Source of the DNA: Taishania sp037189645
Lineage (GTDB): Bacteria; Bacteroidota; Bacteroidia; Flavobacteriales_D; Crocinitomicaceae
Assembly: GCA_037189645.1 (NCBI GenBank)
Contig: JBBCIY010000013.1
Location: 124,001-188,000, forward strand
Direction: 5' to 3'
DNA: 64,000 nt
Below, piece after piece: positions 26,859-36,012 of the stretch. A program made the position numbers and the translations under genes. A model generated the notes under the pieces. That model saw only the letters and a program-made list of their open reading frames with translations, searched no databases and was not told the DNA's origin. Each line of letters begins with the position of its first letter. The stretch's first letter is position 1.

Positions 26859-28229
26859 ATGGCACAAAAACCATCCATACCTAAAGGTACAAGAGATTTT
26901 TTACCGTTTGAGGTCGCACGGCGCACGTATATTTTCGACACGATCAGAGCGGTATACAACAAATACGGATTTGCCCCCATAGAAACACCTTCATTCGAAT
27001 TATCCACCACTTTGCTGGGAAAATACGGCGAAGAAGGCGACCGTTTGATTTTCCGGATCCTCAATTCAGGGGAAAAAATGAAAAAGGCCGATATACAGGC
27101 GTTGGAAAATGACAACCTTGCACGCTTCGCAAACTCACTGGCAGAAAAAGCACTGCGGTATGACCTGACTGTTCCCTTTGCCCGTTTTGTCGTACAGCAC
27201 CAGAATGAATTATCTTTTCCGTTCAAACGTTACCAGATCCAGCCTGTCTGGCGGGCAGATCGTCCCCAGCACGGGCGCTACCAGGAATTTTTCCAATGCG
27301 ATGCCGATGTTGTGGGGAGCGACTCCCTGATCTACGAAGTAGATTTTGTTCTAATGTTCGATGAAGTACTGACCAACCTCGGGCTGCCTGATTTCACCAT
27401 AAAGATCAACAACAGGAAAATACTGTCCGGGATAGCGGAAGTGTGCGGGGAGACGGATAAAATAGTTACCATCACCGTAGCGATCGATAAGCTGGATAAA
27501 ATCGGTGTCGACGGCGTGATTAAAGAACTGGAAGAAAAGAACATTTCCGCTGATGCCATTGAGAAGATCAGGCCCCTCTTCGAAATGAAAGGTTCCAACG
27601 AGGATCTGCTTTCCCAGATGAAGGCATACCTTGCTTCCAGTGAAACCGGGCTGCAAGGAATCAGCGAGCTGGAATACGTATTGAAACAGGCAGGCAACCT
27701 GACTTTACAGCGTGCAAAGCTGGAGTTTGACGTTACGCTCGCCCGTGGGCTGAATTACTACACAGGCGCTATCTTTGAAGTAAAAGCAAATGGTGTCCAG
27801 ATGGGAAGCATCTGCGGAGGCGGCCGTTACGATGACCTGACGGGTCTTTTCGGTATGAAAGGAATATCGGGAGTAGGAATCTCCTTTGGCGCTGACCGTA
27901 TTTACGACGTGATGAATGAATTGAACCTGTTCCCTGCTTCGCTGACGAAGGGGGTGAAGATACTGTTCATCAATTTCGGGGAAGCAGAACAGGCGTTTTG
28001 CCTGCAGATCGCCCACCGGTTAAGAACCGGGAACATTACCTGTGATGTGTACCCATCAGCAGCGAAACTGCAGAAGCAGATGAAATATGCCAATGATATC
28101 CGTGCGGAATACACTGCATTGATCGGAGAATCGGAAATGGCCAGCAATAAAATCACCCTCAGGCACATGGAAACGGGAGAACAAACCAGCCATACGGTTG
28201 AGGAATTAATCAATAAATTAACCCATTGA
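26859..28229 (+). CDS. hisS: Histidyl-tRNA synthetase
   Basis: 456 residues. Class II motifs are visible: PKGTRDFLPFE at the start, motif 2 in RYQIQPVWRADRPQHGRYQEFFQCDADVVG, the histidine-specific segment LARGLNYYTGAIFEV near 295-310, motif 3 in GVGISFGADRIYDVM, and a C-terminal anticodon-binding domain ending EELINKLTH. The enzyme attaches histidine to tRNA-His in the cytoplasm. The stop TGA shares its last base with the hutH ATG, an overlap that ties histidine charging and histidine breakdown into one transcript. I see no T-box or attenuator upstream. Confidence 0.97.
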   Translation: MAQKPSIPKGTRDFLPFEVARRTYIFDTIRAVYNKYGFAPIETPSFELSTTLLGKYGEEGDRLIFRILNSGEKMKKADIQALENDNLARFANSLAEKALRYDLTVPFARFVVQHQNELSFPFKRYQIQPVWRADRPQHGRYQEFFQCDADVVGSDSLIYEVDFVLMFDEVLTNLGLPDFTIKINNRKILSGIAEVCGETDKIVTITVAIDKLDKIGVDGVIKELEEKNISADAIEKIRPLFEMKGSNEDLLSQMKAYLASSETGLQGISELEYVLKQAGNLTLQRAKLEFDVTLARGLNYYTGAIFEVKANGVQMGSICGGGRYDDLTGLFGMKGISGVGISFGADRIYDVMNELNLFPASLTKGVKILFINFGEAEQAFCLQIAHRLRTGNITCDVYPSAAKLQKQMKYANDIRAEYTALIGESEMASNKITLRHMETGEQTSHTVEELINKLTH

Positions 28230-29719
28230 TGAAAACAGTTACTATTGATCGGAAATGGTTGCGCCTTGAAGAGATAGACGCGATCCTGAATACCCCTACC
28301 CAACTCGAACTAGACGATAAAACAAAAGCAGAGATTCAGAAATGCCGGGATTTTCTCGATAAAAAGGTGGGCGATTCCTCTGACCTGATCTATGGTGTGA
28401 ACACAGGTTTCGGTTCGCTGTGCAATACTGCGATCTCATCGGAAGACCTGTCCACATTACAATCCAACCTGGTGCGTTCCCATGCCTGCGGAATGGGCGA
28501 ATTGGTTCCGCTGGAGATTGTAAAAAGGATGCTTCTTCTGAAAATCCTGGGGCTCTCCCACGGAAAGTCCGGAGTACAGGTACAAACCGTAGAACGGCTG
28601 ATCTATTTTTTCAACAACAATATCTTCCCGGTGGTTTTCCAGCAGGGAAGCCTGGGAGCATCGGGAGACCTGGCTCCCCTGGCGCATCTTTGCCTGCCAC
28701 TGCTGGGAGAAGGTGACGTATTTTATAACGGGGCCATCCGTCCGACCGGAGAAGTTTACAAAGAACTGAACCTGGAGCCGATCGTTCTTCAGTCCAAAGA
28801 AGGGCTGGCTCTGCTGAACGGAACGCAGTTTATGAGCGCGTATGCTTCGTATGCGGTAGCGCACAGCTTCAAATTGTGGAACCAGTTCAACCTCATCGGC
28901 GCCATGTCCCTGGAAGGATATGACGGAAGAGCGAACCCGTTCCAGGCCAATGTAAACGAGATCCGAAACCAGAAAGGGCAGACAGAAACAGCTGAACAGT
29001 TCAGGAAGATCCTGCATGGAAGTGAAATCATAAAACGCCGCAAAGAGCATGTCCAGGATCCGTATTCATTCCGCTGCATCCCGCAGGTACACGGAGCATC
29101 GCTCGACACGTTCAAACATTGTGCAAAAATTGTAGAACGTGAGATCAATGCCGTAACCGACAATCCAACCGTTTTCCCTGAAGACGACGATGTGGTTTCA
29201 GCCGGAAATTTCCACGGGCAGCCGCTCGCTTTGATTATGGACTTCCTGGCAATTGCCCTGGCAGAAATGGGAAGCATCTCTGAAAGAAGGATTTATAAGT
29301 TAATCTCCGGAACAAGGGGACTGCCTGCATTTCTGGTCGCAAATCCGGGTCTGAACTCCGGGTTTATGATCCCTCAGTATACCTGCGCGTCCATTGTAAG
29401 TCAGAACAAGCAGCTGTGCACTCCCGCGAGCGTTGATACGATCGATTCATCCAACGGGCAGGAAGACCACGTTTCAATGGGAGCGAATGCCGCTACCAAA
29501 TTGTACCGGGTGATCGAAAACTGCTATTCCATCCAGGGGATAGAACTGATGAATGCAGCCCAGGCACTGGAATTCAGACGGCCATTAAAAAGTTCTGAAA
29601 TCATTGAAAAATTACATGCAGCTTACAGAAAAGTTGTACCTTTCGTCTCGACTGACGTGTACTTTCACCCAATGATGGAGATCAGCAAACAATTTGTTAA
29701 ACGATTAATACTACAATAA
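28229..29719 (+). CDS. hutH: Histidine ammonia-lyase
   Basis: 496 residues from the ATG overlapping the hisS stop; an in-frame TTG one codon earlier is not needed. The MIO prosthetic group forms from Ala144-Ser145-Gly146 in GSLGASGDLAPLAH. The selectivity position reads NLVRSHACGMG, with the Ser-His pair of histidine lyases rather than the His-Leu or Phe-Leu of tyrosine and phenylalanine lyases. YGVNTGFGSL supplies the catalytic Tyr. The enzyme converts histidine to urocanate and ammonia, the first step of Hut catabolism. No hutU, hutI or formimidoyl hydrolase gene is nearby. Confidence 0.93.
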   Translation: MKTVTIDRKWLRLEEIDAILNTPTQLELDDKTKAEIQKCRDFLDKKVGDSSDLIYGVNTGFGSLCNTAISSEDLSTLQSNLVRSHACGMGELVPLEIVKRMLLLKILGLSHGKSGVQVQTVERLIYFFNNNIFPVVFQQGSLGASGDLAPLAHLCLPLLGEGDVFYNGAIRPTGEVYKELNLEPIVLQSKEGLALLNGTQFMSAYASYAVAHSFKLWNQFNLIGAMSLEGYDGRANPFQANVNEIRNQKGQTETAEQFRKILHGSEIIKRRKEHVQDPYSFRCIPQVHGASLDTFKHCAKIVEREINAVTDNPTVFPEDDDVVSAGNFHGQPLALIMDFLAIALAEMGSISERRIYKLISGTRGLPAFLVANPGLNSGFMIPQYTCASIVSQNKQLCTPASVDTIDSSNGQEDHVSMGANAATKLYRVIENCYSIQGIELMNAAQALEFRRPLKSSEIIEKLHAAYRKVVPFVSTDVYFHPMMEISKQFVKRLILQ

Positions 29720-29720
29720 A

Positions 29721-30242
29721 ATGAATGAAATTTTAGAAAACGAACAACGGGAACATCCAAAAGAAAACAGGCCGACAATGCTGTTAGTGCTTGCCATACT
29801 AAGCTTTCTCAATATCGGGTGGTCATTGCTCAGCAATATCGCTTCCCTGGTCAGCGGGCCTATGAACGCAGAAGACCTGGAAGCGTCAAAAGTAGAGATG
29901 ACAAAAGGATTGAACGAGATCCGGGGACAGGAAGGACTGGGATGGCTGGAAGAATTTATCCGTGGTGCAATGGAAATGATCGAAGCGACAAATGCAAACC
30001 ATTCCCTAAGTGTTCTCAGTGGAATTTTTATCCTGCTGATTGGTGTCGCAGGAGTCTTTCTGATGTTCACAGGACGTAAATTAGGTTTTCATACCTATAT
30101 CATCTACAGCTTTCTGGCCGCGGTGCAGGTTTACCTGTTCGTTTCACCCTCAATGTTCTCCAACACGATCGTGATCTTCAGCCTGGTCATCAGTGCGGTC
30201 TTTATACTGCTGTATGCACAAAACCTGAAATGGATGAAGTAA
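29721..30242 (+). CDS. Small integral membrane protein of unknown function
   Basis: 173 residues with a charged N terminus (MNEILENEQREHPKEN) and about four hydrophobic segments near 20-40, 92-112, 118-136 and 145-165. I do not recognise the family. It begins one base after the hutH stop and is followed by a strong terminator, so it is the last gene of the hisS-hutH transcript; a functional link with histidine use is only positional. Confidence 0.75.
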   Translation: MNEILENEQREHPKENRPTMLLVLAILSFLNIGWSLLSNIASLVSGPMNAEDLEASKVEMTKGLNEIRGQEGLGWLEEFIRGAMEMIEATNANHSLSVLSGIFILLIGVAGVFLMFTGRKLGFHTYIIYSFLAAVQVYLFVSPSMFSNTIVIFSLVISAVFILLYAQNLKWMK

Positions 30243-30261
30243 CACAGCAAAAATCATTCTA

Positions 30262-30301
30262 AAAAGAAGGGGAACAAATAATTAGTGTTCCCCTTTTTCT
30301 T
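30262..30301 (+). terminator. Rho-independent terminator of the hisS-hutH operon
   Basis: A ten-base-pair stem (30267-30276 with 30286-30295), a nine-base loop and flanking A/T runs on both sides, so it may serve both this operon and the convergent lipoprotein gene. Confidence 0.9.
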
Positions 30302-30319
30302 TCCCTGCGATAAGCAGTA

Positions 30320-31075
30320 CTACCTCAGGTAAACTGCTTCAAAATACAATGTGGATGTCTTTGACCGGATGGTCAGCTTTTCTTCTCCTTTTACTTCATA
30401 AGTCAGCTCCTTATCATTGATAACTTTCATGAATTCATTGAAAACGAATGAATCGGGGCAAGCCATCATTGTCGAAAATACCTTGTCAAAAGAAATGCTG
30501 TTTCCTTCCAGTTTGTAGATTCCGCCAAACCCGTTGCATCCGTCATTTCCGTTGACACGGCTGAACTCGGATTTAAAGATCATGTGCGGCTCTTTCCCGA
30601 AAAAGTCATCCTGGGTAACCTTCCGGTCATCTATGGAAACCAGTTTCCAGTATTTTTCAACCAAACCAGGATCTGTCTGAACCTTGTGAAATTTTGAAAG
30701 CTCATCCAATGGCTGGTCTTTCTTCCCGGTCAGCACGAACAGCGTATTTTCCCCCACTACCAGGTGAGCAGCATTCAGTCCGGGAATCTGCCGATCCAGG
30801 AGAATGGTTCTTTCCTCTTTATCCCATTCAAATGTTCCTTCCAGGTATGTGTTCTTGGCTTCTTCTCCTACAGCAGAAGCAACCAGCTGATAAGTACCAT
30901 TCTCTTTTAGCGAAAGCTGGATCTCCGGTAATTTGTATGCTTCATCCGTAAACAGATAAACACCACTCCAGTCCAGCGCATTCCTGCTGGTATCACCAAT
31001 CACGTTCTTCTTTGCCCCACACCCGGAAATCATCACTCCCAGCAACAATATTCCCAACAAACTGATTCTTTTCAT
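30320..31075 (-). CDS. META-domain lipoprotein
   Basis: 251 residues. A lipoprotein signal with Cys19 in VMISGCGAKK predicts a membrane-anchored periplasmic or outer-membrane protein. Residues about 38-130 form an NlpE-like N-terminal beta domain (WSGVYLF, LKENGTYQL, GTFEWDKEERTILL). Residues about 140-247 are a META/HslJ-like domain (YWKLVSIDDRKV, NGNDGCNGFGGIYKLEGNSISF, MMACPDS). Such proteins are linked to envelope or oxidative stress tolerance; the actual role is unknown. The next gene upstream on the same strand is the DOPA-dioxygenase-like gene, 84 bases away. Confidence 0.85.
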   Translation of the reverse strand: MKRISLLGILLLGVMISGCGAKKNVIGDTSRNALDWSGVYLFTDEAYKLPEIQLSLKENGTYQLVASAVGEEAKNTYLEGTFEWDKEERTILLDRQIPGLNAAHLVVGENTLFVLTGKKDQPLDELSKFHKVQTDPGLVEKYWKLVSIDDRKVTQDDFFGKEPHMIFKSEFSRVNGNDGCNGFGGIYKLEGNSISFDKVFSTMMACPDSFVFNEFMKVINDKELTYEVKGEEKLTIRSKTSTLYFEAVYLR

Positions 31076-31159
31076 CTTTCTTTTTTATACGTTCTAATTT
31101 TTACTTTATCAACCGTCATCATATCTCAGAGTCCCGTACTTTTTCCTTTCACTCCTTGA

Positions 31160-32044
31160 TTACCCGATCTTCACAGATGTCATTGTCAGAGAGCCGCCAA
31201 CAGCTTTACTGTTAAAGATCTCAACTTTGTCATCCTTTTCCTGCAACGCTAATGTATAAAGCAATGGCAGGTAATGTTCCGGCGTAGGAATGGACAGATC
31301 AAACCCTTTCCCCTGCGAACGGAAATCGATCAATGCCTTGTGGTTTCCAGCTACAATGTATTCCTTCATTTTTGCATCTGTTTCCAATGCCCAGTCAAAA
31401 CCATATTCGGGTTCCGACAAACGGTTCCAGGCAACCATACGCAAATTGTGTACCATATTTCCACTTCCGATGATCAGCACGCCTTTTTTCCGGAGTGCAA
31501 TCAATTCTTTCGACAGGTCGTAGTGATACTGAGCTCCCTTATAATGATCCAGGCTCATCTCTATGACAGGAACGGAAGCATCCGGGTACAAATGCTTGAT
31601 CACGCTCCAGGCCCCGTGGTCCAGTCCCCAGCTGTCGGTCAGCCCTACGTGTGTAGAAGTGACCAGCTTCTGTGTTTCCAGCGCCAGCTCAGGACTGCCC
31701 GGAGCAGGATACTGCACGTCGAACAATGCTTGAGGAAATCCTCCGAAATCGTGGATAGTCGGTGGGTTCTGCATCGCTGTTACATACGTTCCTTTCGTCT
31801 CCCAGTGCGCAGAAATACACAGTATCGCGTTCGGTTGAGGAATGCTTTTCCCGATCCTCCTGAATCCTTCCACGAATTCATTCTCTTCGATCGCATTCAT
31901 CGGACTCCCGTGGCCCAGGAACAGAACAGGCATTTTCTCTGTGGTTCCGAATGTATCCGCTATTTTGCTTAACCCGCTTAATTTCATCGTTGCTCCTATT
32001 AATGGTAAAACTGCCAGTGACTGTAAAAAACGCTTTCTCTCCAT
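31160..32044 (-). CDS. ygiD: 4,5-DOPA dioxygenase extradiol family (YgiD-like) protein with N-terminal signal
   Basis: 294 residues. The class III extradiol core has VLFLGHGSPMNAI, LCISAHWETKG, HDFGGFP, LDHGAWSVIKHLYP and IIGSGNMVHNL, which provide the histidine metal ligands. The first 30 residues (MERKRFLQSLAVLPLIGATM) are basic then hydrophobic, like a short twin-arginine-type or membrane-anchor signal, which is not usual for the cytoplasmic E. coli YgiD. The family opens catechol rings with iron or zinc; the natural substrate is uncertain. Confidence 0.88.
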   Translation of the reverse strand: MERKRFLQSLAVLPLIGATMKLSGLSKIADTFGTTEKMPVLFLGHGSPMNAIEENEFVEGFRRIGKSIPQPNAILCISAHWETKGTYVTAMQNPPTIHDFGGFPQALFDVQYPAPGSPELALETQKLVTSTHVGLTDSWGLDHGAWSVIKHLYPDASVPVIEMSLDHYKGAQYHYDLSKELIALRKKGVLIIGSGNMVHNLRMVAWNRLSEPEYGFDWALETDAKMKEYIVAGNHKALIDFRSQGKGFDLSIPTPEHYLPLLYTLALQEKDDKVEIFNSKAVGGSLTMTSVKIG

Positions 32045-32235
32045 CTGTATCGATCTATTTGTACTGGTTGCTGCTGATTTGATCTTTTAACTTAACAAAA
32101 ATCATGCTTTTGCCCGGAAGAAAAAATAACATAGGTTAAGAAACCGTTCTCTTCCCTTTCTTTTAACGAATTATAACACCTGTTTGGATTGATTCTTGCT
32201 ATCTTTTTTGTTTATTTGTTACCTGAATAGTGTTT

Positions 32236-32946
32236 ATGAGATTCTTTTTACTCACCATAGGATTGCTTTTCACGACGCTTGTTTCGGCACAATGCGAAAC
32301 GGTCCTGTTCAAGGGAAAGGTCACCGATACCCTTCGCCAGCAGTCTTTTTACAATATGATGATCGTCAACCGGACAACCGGGAAAGGTGTATTCGGGCAG
32401 CCGAACGGAAGCTTTTCCGTGTATGTGAGTGACGGTGATTCCATGACCATTTCAGTAAAAGGGTACGACCTGATCAACGTAAAGGTCAAAGCAGACGAAG
32501 ATTGCCGGTTTGTAGTCAATTACCCGATCGTGGGGAAACCTTACGAATTTGAGGAATTCGTTGTCCGTCCGATTAAATCACTGCAACAGATCCGGGAAGA
32601 GCGGGAAGCACTGGTGATGGTAGAAACGAGAACCGTTACCGGGATCGAAACACTTCAAAGCCCGATCACCGCACTCTACCAGGCTTTTTCTAAAACAGAA
32701 CGCAACAAACGAAAGATCGCTGAATGGAAATACAAAGATTCCCAACGTGAGATCCTCAAGGAGCTGCTCCGCACATACGTTGCCTATGATGTTGTGAACC
32801 TGACTGAAGAAGAATTCGATGATTTTATTTACTTCCTCAATATGGACCCGGATTTTCTCCGAACAGCAACCGAATGGGAACTGATCGAGTTCATTAAAGG
32901 AAAATACGAGCATTTCATGTACATGAGGTACCAGGAAAAAGATTAG
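32236..32946 (+). CDS. Exported protein with carboxypeptidase-regulatory-like N-terminal domain
   Basis: 236 residues from the ATG at 32236, which begins the signal peptide MRFFLLTIGLLFTTLVSAQ; an upstream GTG is in frame. Residues about 25-95 resemble a carboxypeptidase-like regulatory domain (FKGKVTDTLRQQSFYNMMIVN, GSFSVYVSDGDSMTISVKGYD). The C-terminal half is charged and helical with pairs of Glu and Lys and no known motif. It is probably periplasmic; function unknown. It stands alone before the NagZ-lactamase gene. Confidence 0.75.
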   Translation: MRFFLLTIGLLFTTLVSAQCETVLFKGKVTDTLRQQSFYNMMIVNRTTGKGVFGQPNGSFSVYVSDGDSMTISVKGYDLINVKVKADEDCRFVVNYPIVGKPYEFEEFVVRPIKSLQQIREEREALVMVETRTVTGIETLQSPITALYQAFSKTERNKRKIAEWKYKDSQREILKELLRTYVAYDVVNLTEEEFDDFIYFLNMDPDFLRTATEWELIEFIKGKYEHFMYMRYQEKD

Positions 32947-33103
32947 GCAGGTATTCTCTTTCATTGAATCTGCTGTAATGCTGTCAACACGACTACAAAT
33001 AATTGCCTGAAGTTATTTTCCTTCTTTTGTTCATAATTTTCATGTAACGGGTGGTTTCCGGCACAATCTATGCTTAATTTAGTCGTAATAAGCCTGTAAG
33101 AAA

Positions 33104-36004
33104 ATGAAAAAACGTCTTAATTTCTCCCTGTTCCTGGGGGTGCTGTTATGCATCCCGTTGCTGTTCTCGTTTTTCTCCACGGAAAAAGCAACGCCAATGA
33201 ATCCCTCCGCTTCGTGGGCAGACCAAAAGCTGGCGGAAATGTCACTCGGGCAGAAGATCGGGCAGTTCTTCATGGTAGCCGCTTATCCTTCAAAAGGTGA
33301 CACCCACATGCAGGAAGTGGAAAAAATCATAAAAGACAACAGTATCGGAAGTGTGATCTGGTTTCCCGTCAATAAAGAAAATTACCTGAAATACGCTGAA
33401 AGACTACAGAAAGCGTCTGCCAGCATCCCTTTGTTTTATGCCCTGGATGCCGAGTGGGGTGTGAGCATGCGGATGGAAGGTGAAGACCGTTTCCCGTATG
33501 CCTATACCATTGGAGCGGCCAACGACCTGGCACTTTCCCAGAAGCTGGCGGAAATGATGGCTTATGAATGCGCTGAGCTGGGGTTCCAGTTCAATTTCAG
33601 CCCGGTTGCCGATGTAAATTCCAACCCGGAGAATCCCGTGATCGGGTTTCGCTCGTTCGGCGAAGACTCTGACCTGGTGGGAAAACAAGTCGCTGCTTTT
33701 GTCAAAGGATTTGAATCAAGCGGGGTTTACTCGAGCATCAAGCATTTTCCGGGGCATGGAGATACCGATAAGGATTCTCACCACGATTTACCAACCATCA
33801 CAAAATCTGTTGACGACCTGATGGACTGCGACTGGATCCCGTTCAAAGAAGGGATCAAAGCCGGGGCGACTTCCGTCATGGTCGGGCATTTGAACGTTCC
33901 GGCCCTCGATCCGAGCGGAACACCGAGCAGCTTGTCCAGGATCATTATCAAAGATTACCTGAAAGGGAAACTGGGATTCAAAGGCCTGGTGATTTCCGAC
34001 GCGCTGAATATGAAAGCCGTTTCAGACAAATACGGGAAAGTGGAAGTTGCCGTAAAAGCGTTTGAAGCCGGGTGTGACATACTGGTCTATTCCGAAAATG
34101 TGAAAGAAGCGGTTCAAGCCATCAAAAAGAAAGTAGAAAGCGGTGAGATCAGCGAAAAGGAGATCAATGAACGCTGCCTGAAAATCCTGAAGCTGAAAGA
34201 AAAAAGCTTTATCAAGCCTGTAAAAGGAAAATCGTATACAAAAGGTGAGCAGGACTGGGCACGTTACCAGACATTTGAAAAAAGCACAGCATTGCTGAAA
34301 AATGAGAACGATAATCTCCCTTATGGCGACCTGAGTAAAAAAATACTGCACCTGTCGATCGGGACGGAGCCCCAGGAATTCAATGCCGTTACCGGAGAGT
34401 ACGCTCCAATCTCCCGCAGAAACTACTCGTTCAAAGATATTGAGAAAGGAATTCCGGATCTGAAAACAGACGGGTATGACAAAGTGATCATTACCATCCA
34501 TGCAACAACCGTCCGTCCCAGAGACAACTTCGGGATTCCCGGAAACCTGGATGCGTTTTTTAAAAAGATGACGAAAAAGACGGAAAATACCGTTGTTTTC
34601 TTTGGGAATCCTCTTGCATTGGGCAAAAACTATGATTTCACCGGGATTCATTCTGTTATTGTGGCATATGAAAACAATCCATTTGTTCAGAACCGGGTAG
34701 CCCAAATGCTGTTCGGCGCGATTCCTATGAGCGGGAAGCTGTCATTCAACCTCAACCACGAACTGCATACAGGCATGGGACTGGAAACAAAATCCAACGG
34801 ACGCCTGAAGTTCTCCCAGCCGGAAGAAGTGGGTGTAGATGCGAAAAAACTGGAAGAAATCGACAGGATCGTTGAAAACGCCATCAAAGAGAAGGCTTTT
34901 CCCGGCTGCCAGGTCGTAGCTGCTGTTGACGGGAAGATCTTCTTCAGGAAAAATTACGGAACCCACCAGTACAATAACCGCAGTGTGGAAAATGACGACA
35001 TGTATGATATTGCCTCCATTACAAAGGTTGCCGCTTCCACCACAGCGTTAATGAAATTGCAGTCGCAGGGGAAATTTTCGCTGGACAAGAAACTGGGAGA
35101 ATACCTTCCTGAACGGACAGCAGGTTCCCCGATGGCACAACTGAAATTACGTGAGATGATGGCGCACCAGGCAGGGCTGAAATCCTGGATCCCATTTTAT
35201 AAATATACGCAAGTGGAAGGAAACCTGAGTCCTGAATGGTATGTCAAATCAGCTAACGGGAAAGATTATAATCCTGTTGCAAATAACATTTTCATCAAAT
35301 CGAACTACAGCGATACCATCAAGGCAAAAATCCTGTCACAGCCATTGGGAACAAAAAAATACCTCTACAGTGACCTGGGCTATTATTTCGTAAAAGAGAT
35401 CATCGAACAAGAATCGGGCAAGAAGCTGGAAGACTTCCTTTTCGAGGAAATATACAGTAAAATGGGGTTGCATCATACCATGTACAATCCTTACCTGACT
35501 GTTGACAAAGACAAGATCGTCCCTACCGAAGATGATAAGATCTACCGCAAGCAGCTCATCCAGGGCTATGTCCACGACCCAGGAGCAGCAATGATAGGCG
35601 GCGTCGGCGGGCATGCGGGCTTGTTCTCCAATGCAACGGAGCTGGCAGCCCTTATGCAGCTCTTTTTGAACAAAGGTTCTTACGGAGGGGTACAGATTCT
35701 CGATCCGAAAGTGGTTGCGGAGTATATTCGTGTGCAATTCTCCGGTAACAGGCGGGGAGCAGGTTTTGATAAACCGGTATTGAAAACCGGAGGAGGAACA
35801 TGTGACGAATCCGCTTCGTTTGAAAGTTTCGGGCATTCGGGATTTACAGGAACACTTGCCTGGGCGGATCCGAAGAACGGCCTGAACTATGTGTTCTTAT
35901 CAAATCGTGTTTACCCGGATGCGGAAAACAAGAAACTGATCTCCATGGGGACGAGAACGCAAATTCAGAAAGTATTGAATGAAGCACTGAAAGGAAGAAA
36001 GTAA
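33104..36004 (+). CDS. Glycoside hydrolase 3 (NagZ-like) fused to a serine beta-lactamase-like domain
   Basis: 966 residues. An N-terminal signal or anchor (first 25 residues, CIPLLFSFFSTEKA) precedes a GH3 barrel (about 40-375) with the NagZ signature KHFPGHGDTDKDSHHD (Lys213, His226) and nucleophile Asp299 in VISDALNM. A GH3 C-terminal-like region follows (about 385-575). Residues about 590-960 are a class C beta-lactamase/penicillin-binding fold with SITK (Ser638, Lys641), a YSD motif in YLYSDLGYYF and HSGFTG. NagZ cleaves N-acetylglucosamine from muropeptides; the second domain may act on peptides or lactams. Such fusions are known in Bacteroidota. The protein is likely a periplasmic peptidoglycan recycler. 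Confidence 0.92.
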   Translation: MKKRLNFSLFLGVLLCIPLLFSFFSTEKATPMNPSASWADQKLAEMSLGQKIGQFFMVAAYPSKGDTHMQEVEKIIKDNSIGSVIWFPVNKENYLKYAERLQKASASIPLFYALDAEWGVSMRMEGEDRFPYAYTIGAANDLALSQKLAEMMAYECAELGFQFNFSPVADVNSNPENPVIGFRSFGEDSDLVGKQVAAFVKGFESSGVYSSIKHFPGHGDTDKDSHHDLPTITKSVDDLMDCDWIPFKEGIKAGATSVMVGHLNVPALDPSGTPSSLSRIIIKDYLKGKLGFKGLVISDALNMKAVSDKYGKVEVAVKAFEAGCDILVYSENVKEAVQAIKKKVESGEISEKEINERCLKILKLKEKSFIKPVKGKSYTKGEQDWARYQTFEKSTALLKNENDNLPYGDLSKKILHLSIGTEPQEFNAVTGEYAPISRRNYSFKDIEKGIPDLKTDGYDKVIITIHATTVRPRDNFGIPGNLDAFFKKMTKKTENTVVFFGNPLALGKNYDFTGIHSVIVAYENNPFVQNRVAQMLFGAIPMSGKLSFNLNHELHTGMGLETKSNGRLKFSQPEEVGVDAKKLEEIDRIVENAIKEKAFPGCQVVAAVDGKIFFRKNYGTHQYNNRSVENDDMYDIASITKVAASTTALMKLQSQGKFSLDKKLGEYLPERTAGSPMAQLKLREMMAHQAGLKSWIPFYKYTQVEGNLSPEWYVKSANGKDYNPVANNIFIKSNYSDTIKAKILSQPLGTKKYLYSDLGYYFVKEIIEQESGKKLEDFLFEEIYSKMGLHHTMYNPYLTVDKDKIVPTEDDKIYRKQLIQGYVHDPGAAMIGGVGGHAGLFSNATELAALMQLFLNKGSYGGVQILDPKVVAEYIRVQFSGNRRGAGFDKPVLKTGGGTCDESASFESFGHSGFTGTLAWADPKNGLNYVFLSNRVYPDAENKKLISMGTRTQIQKVLNEALKGRK

Positions 36005-36012
36005 TGCCGCTG

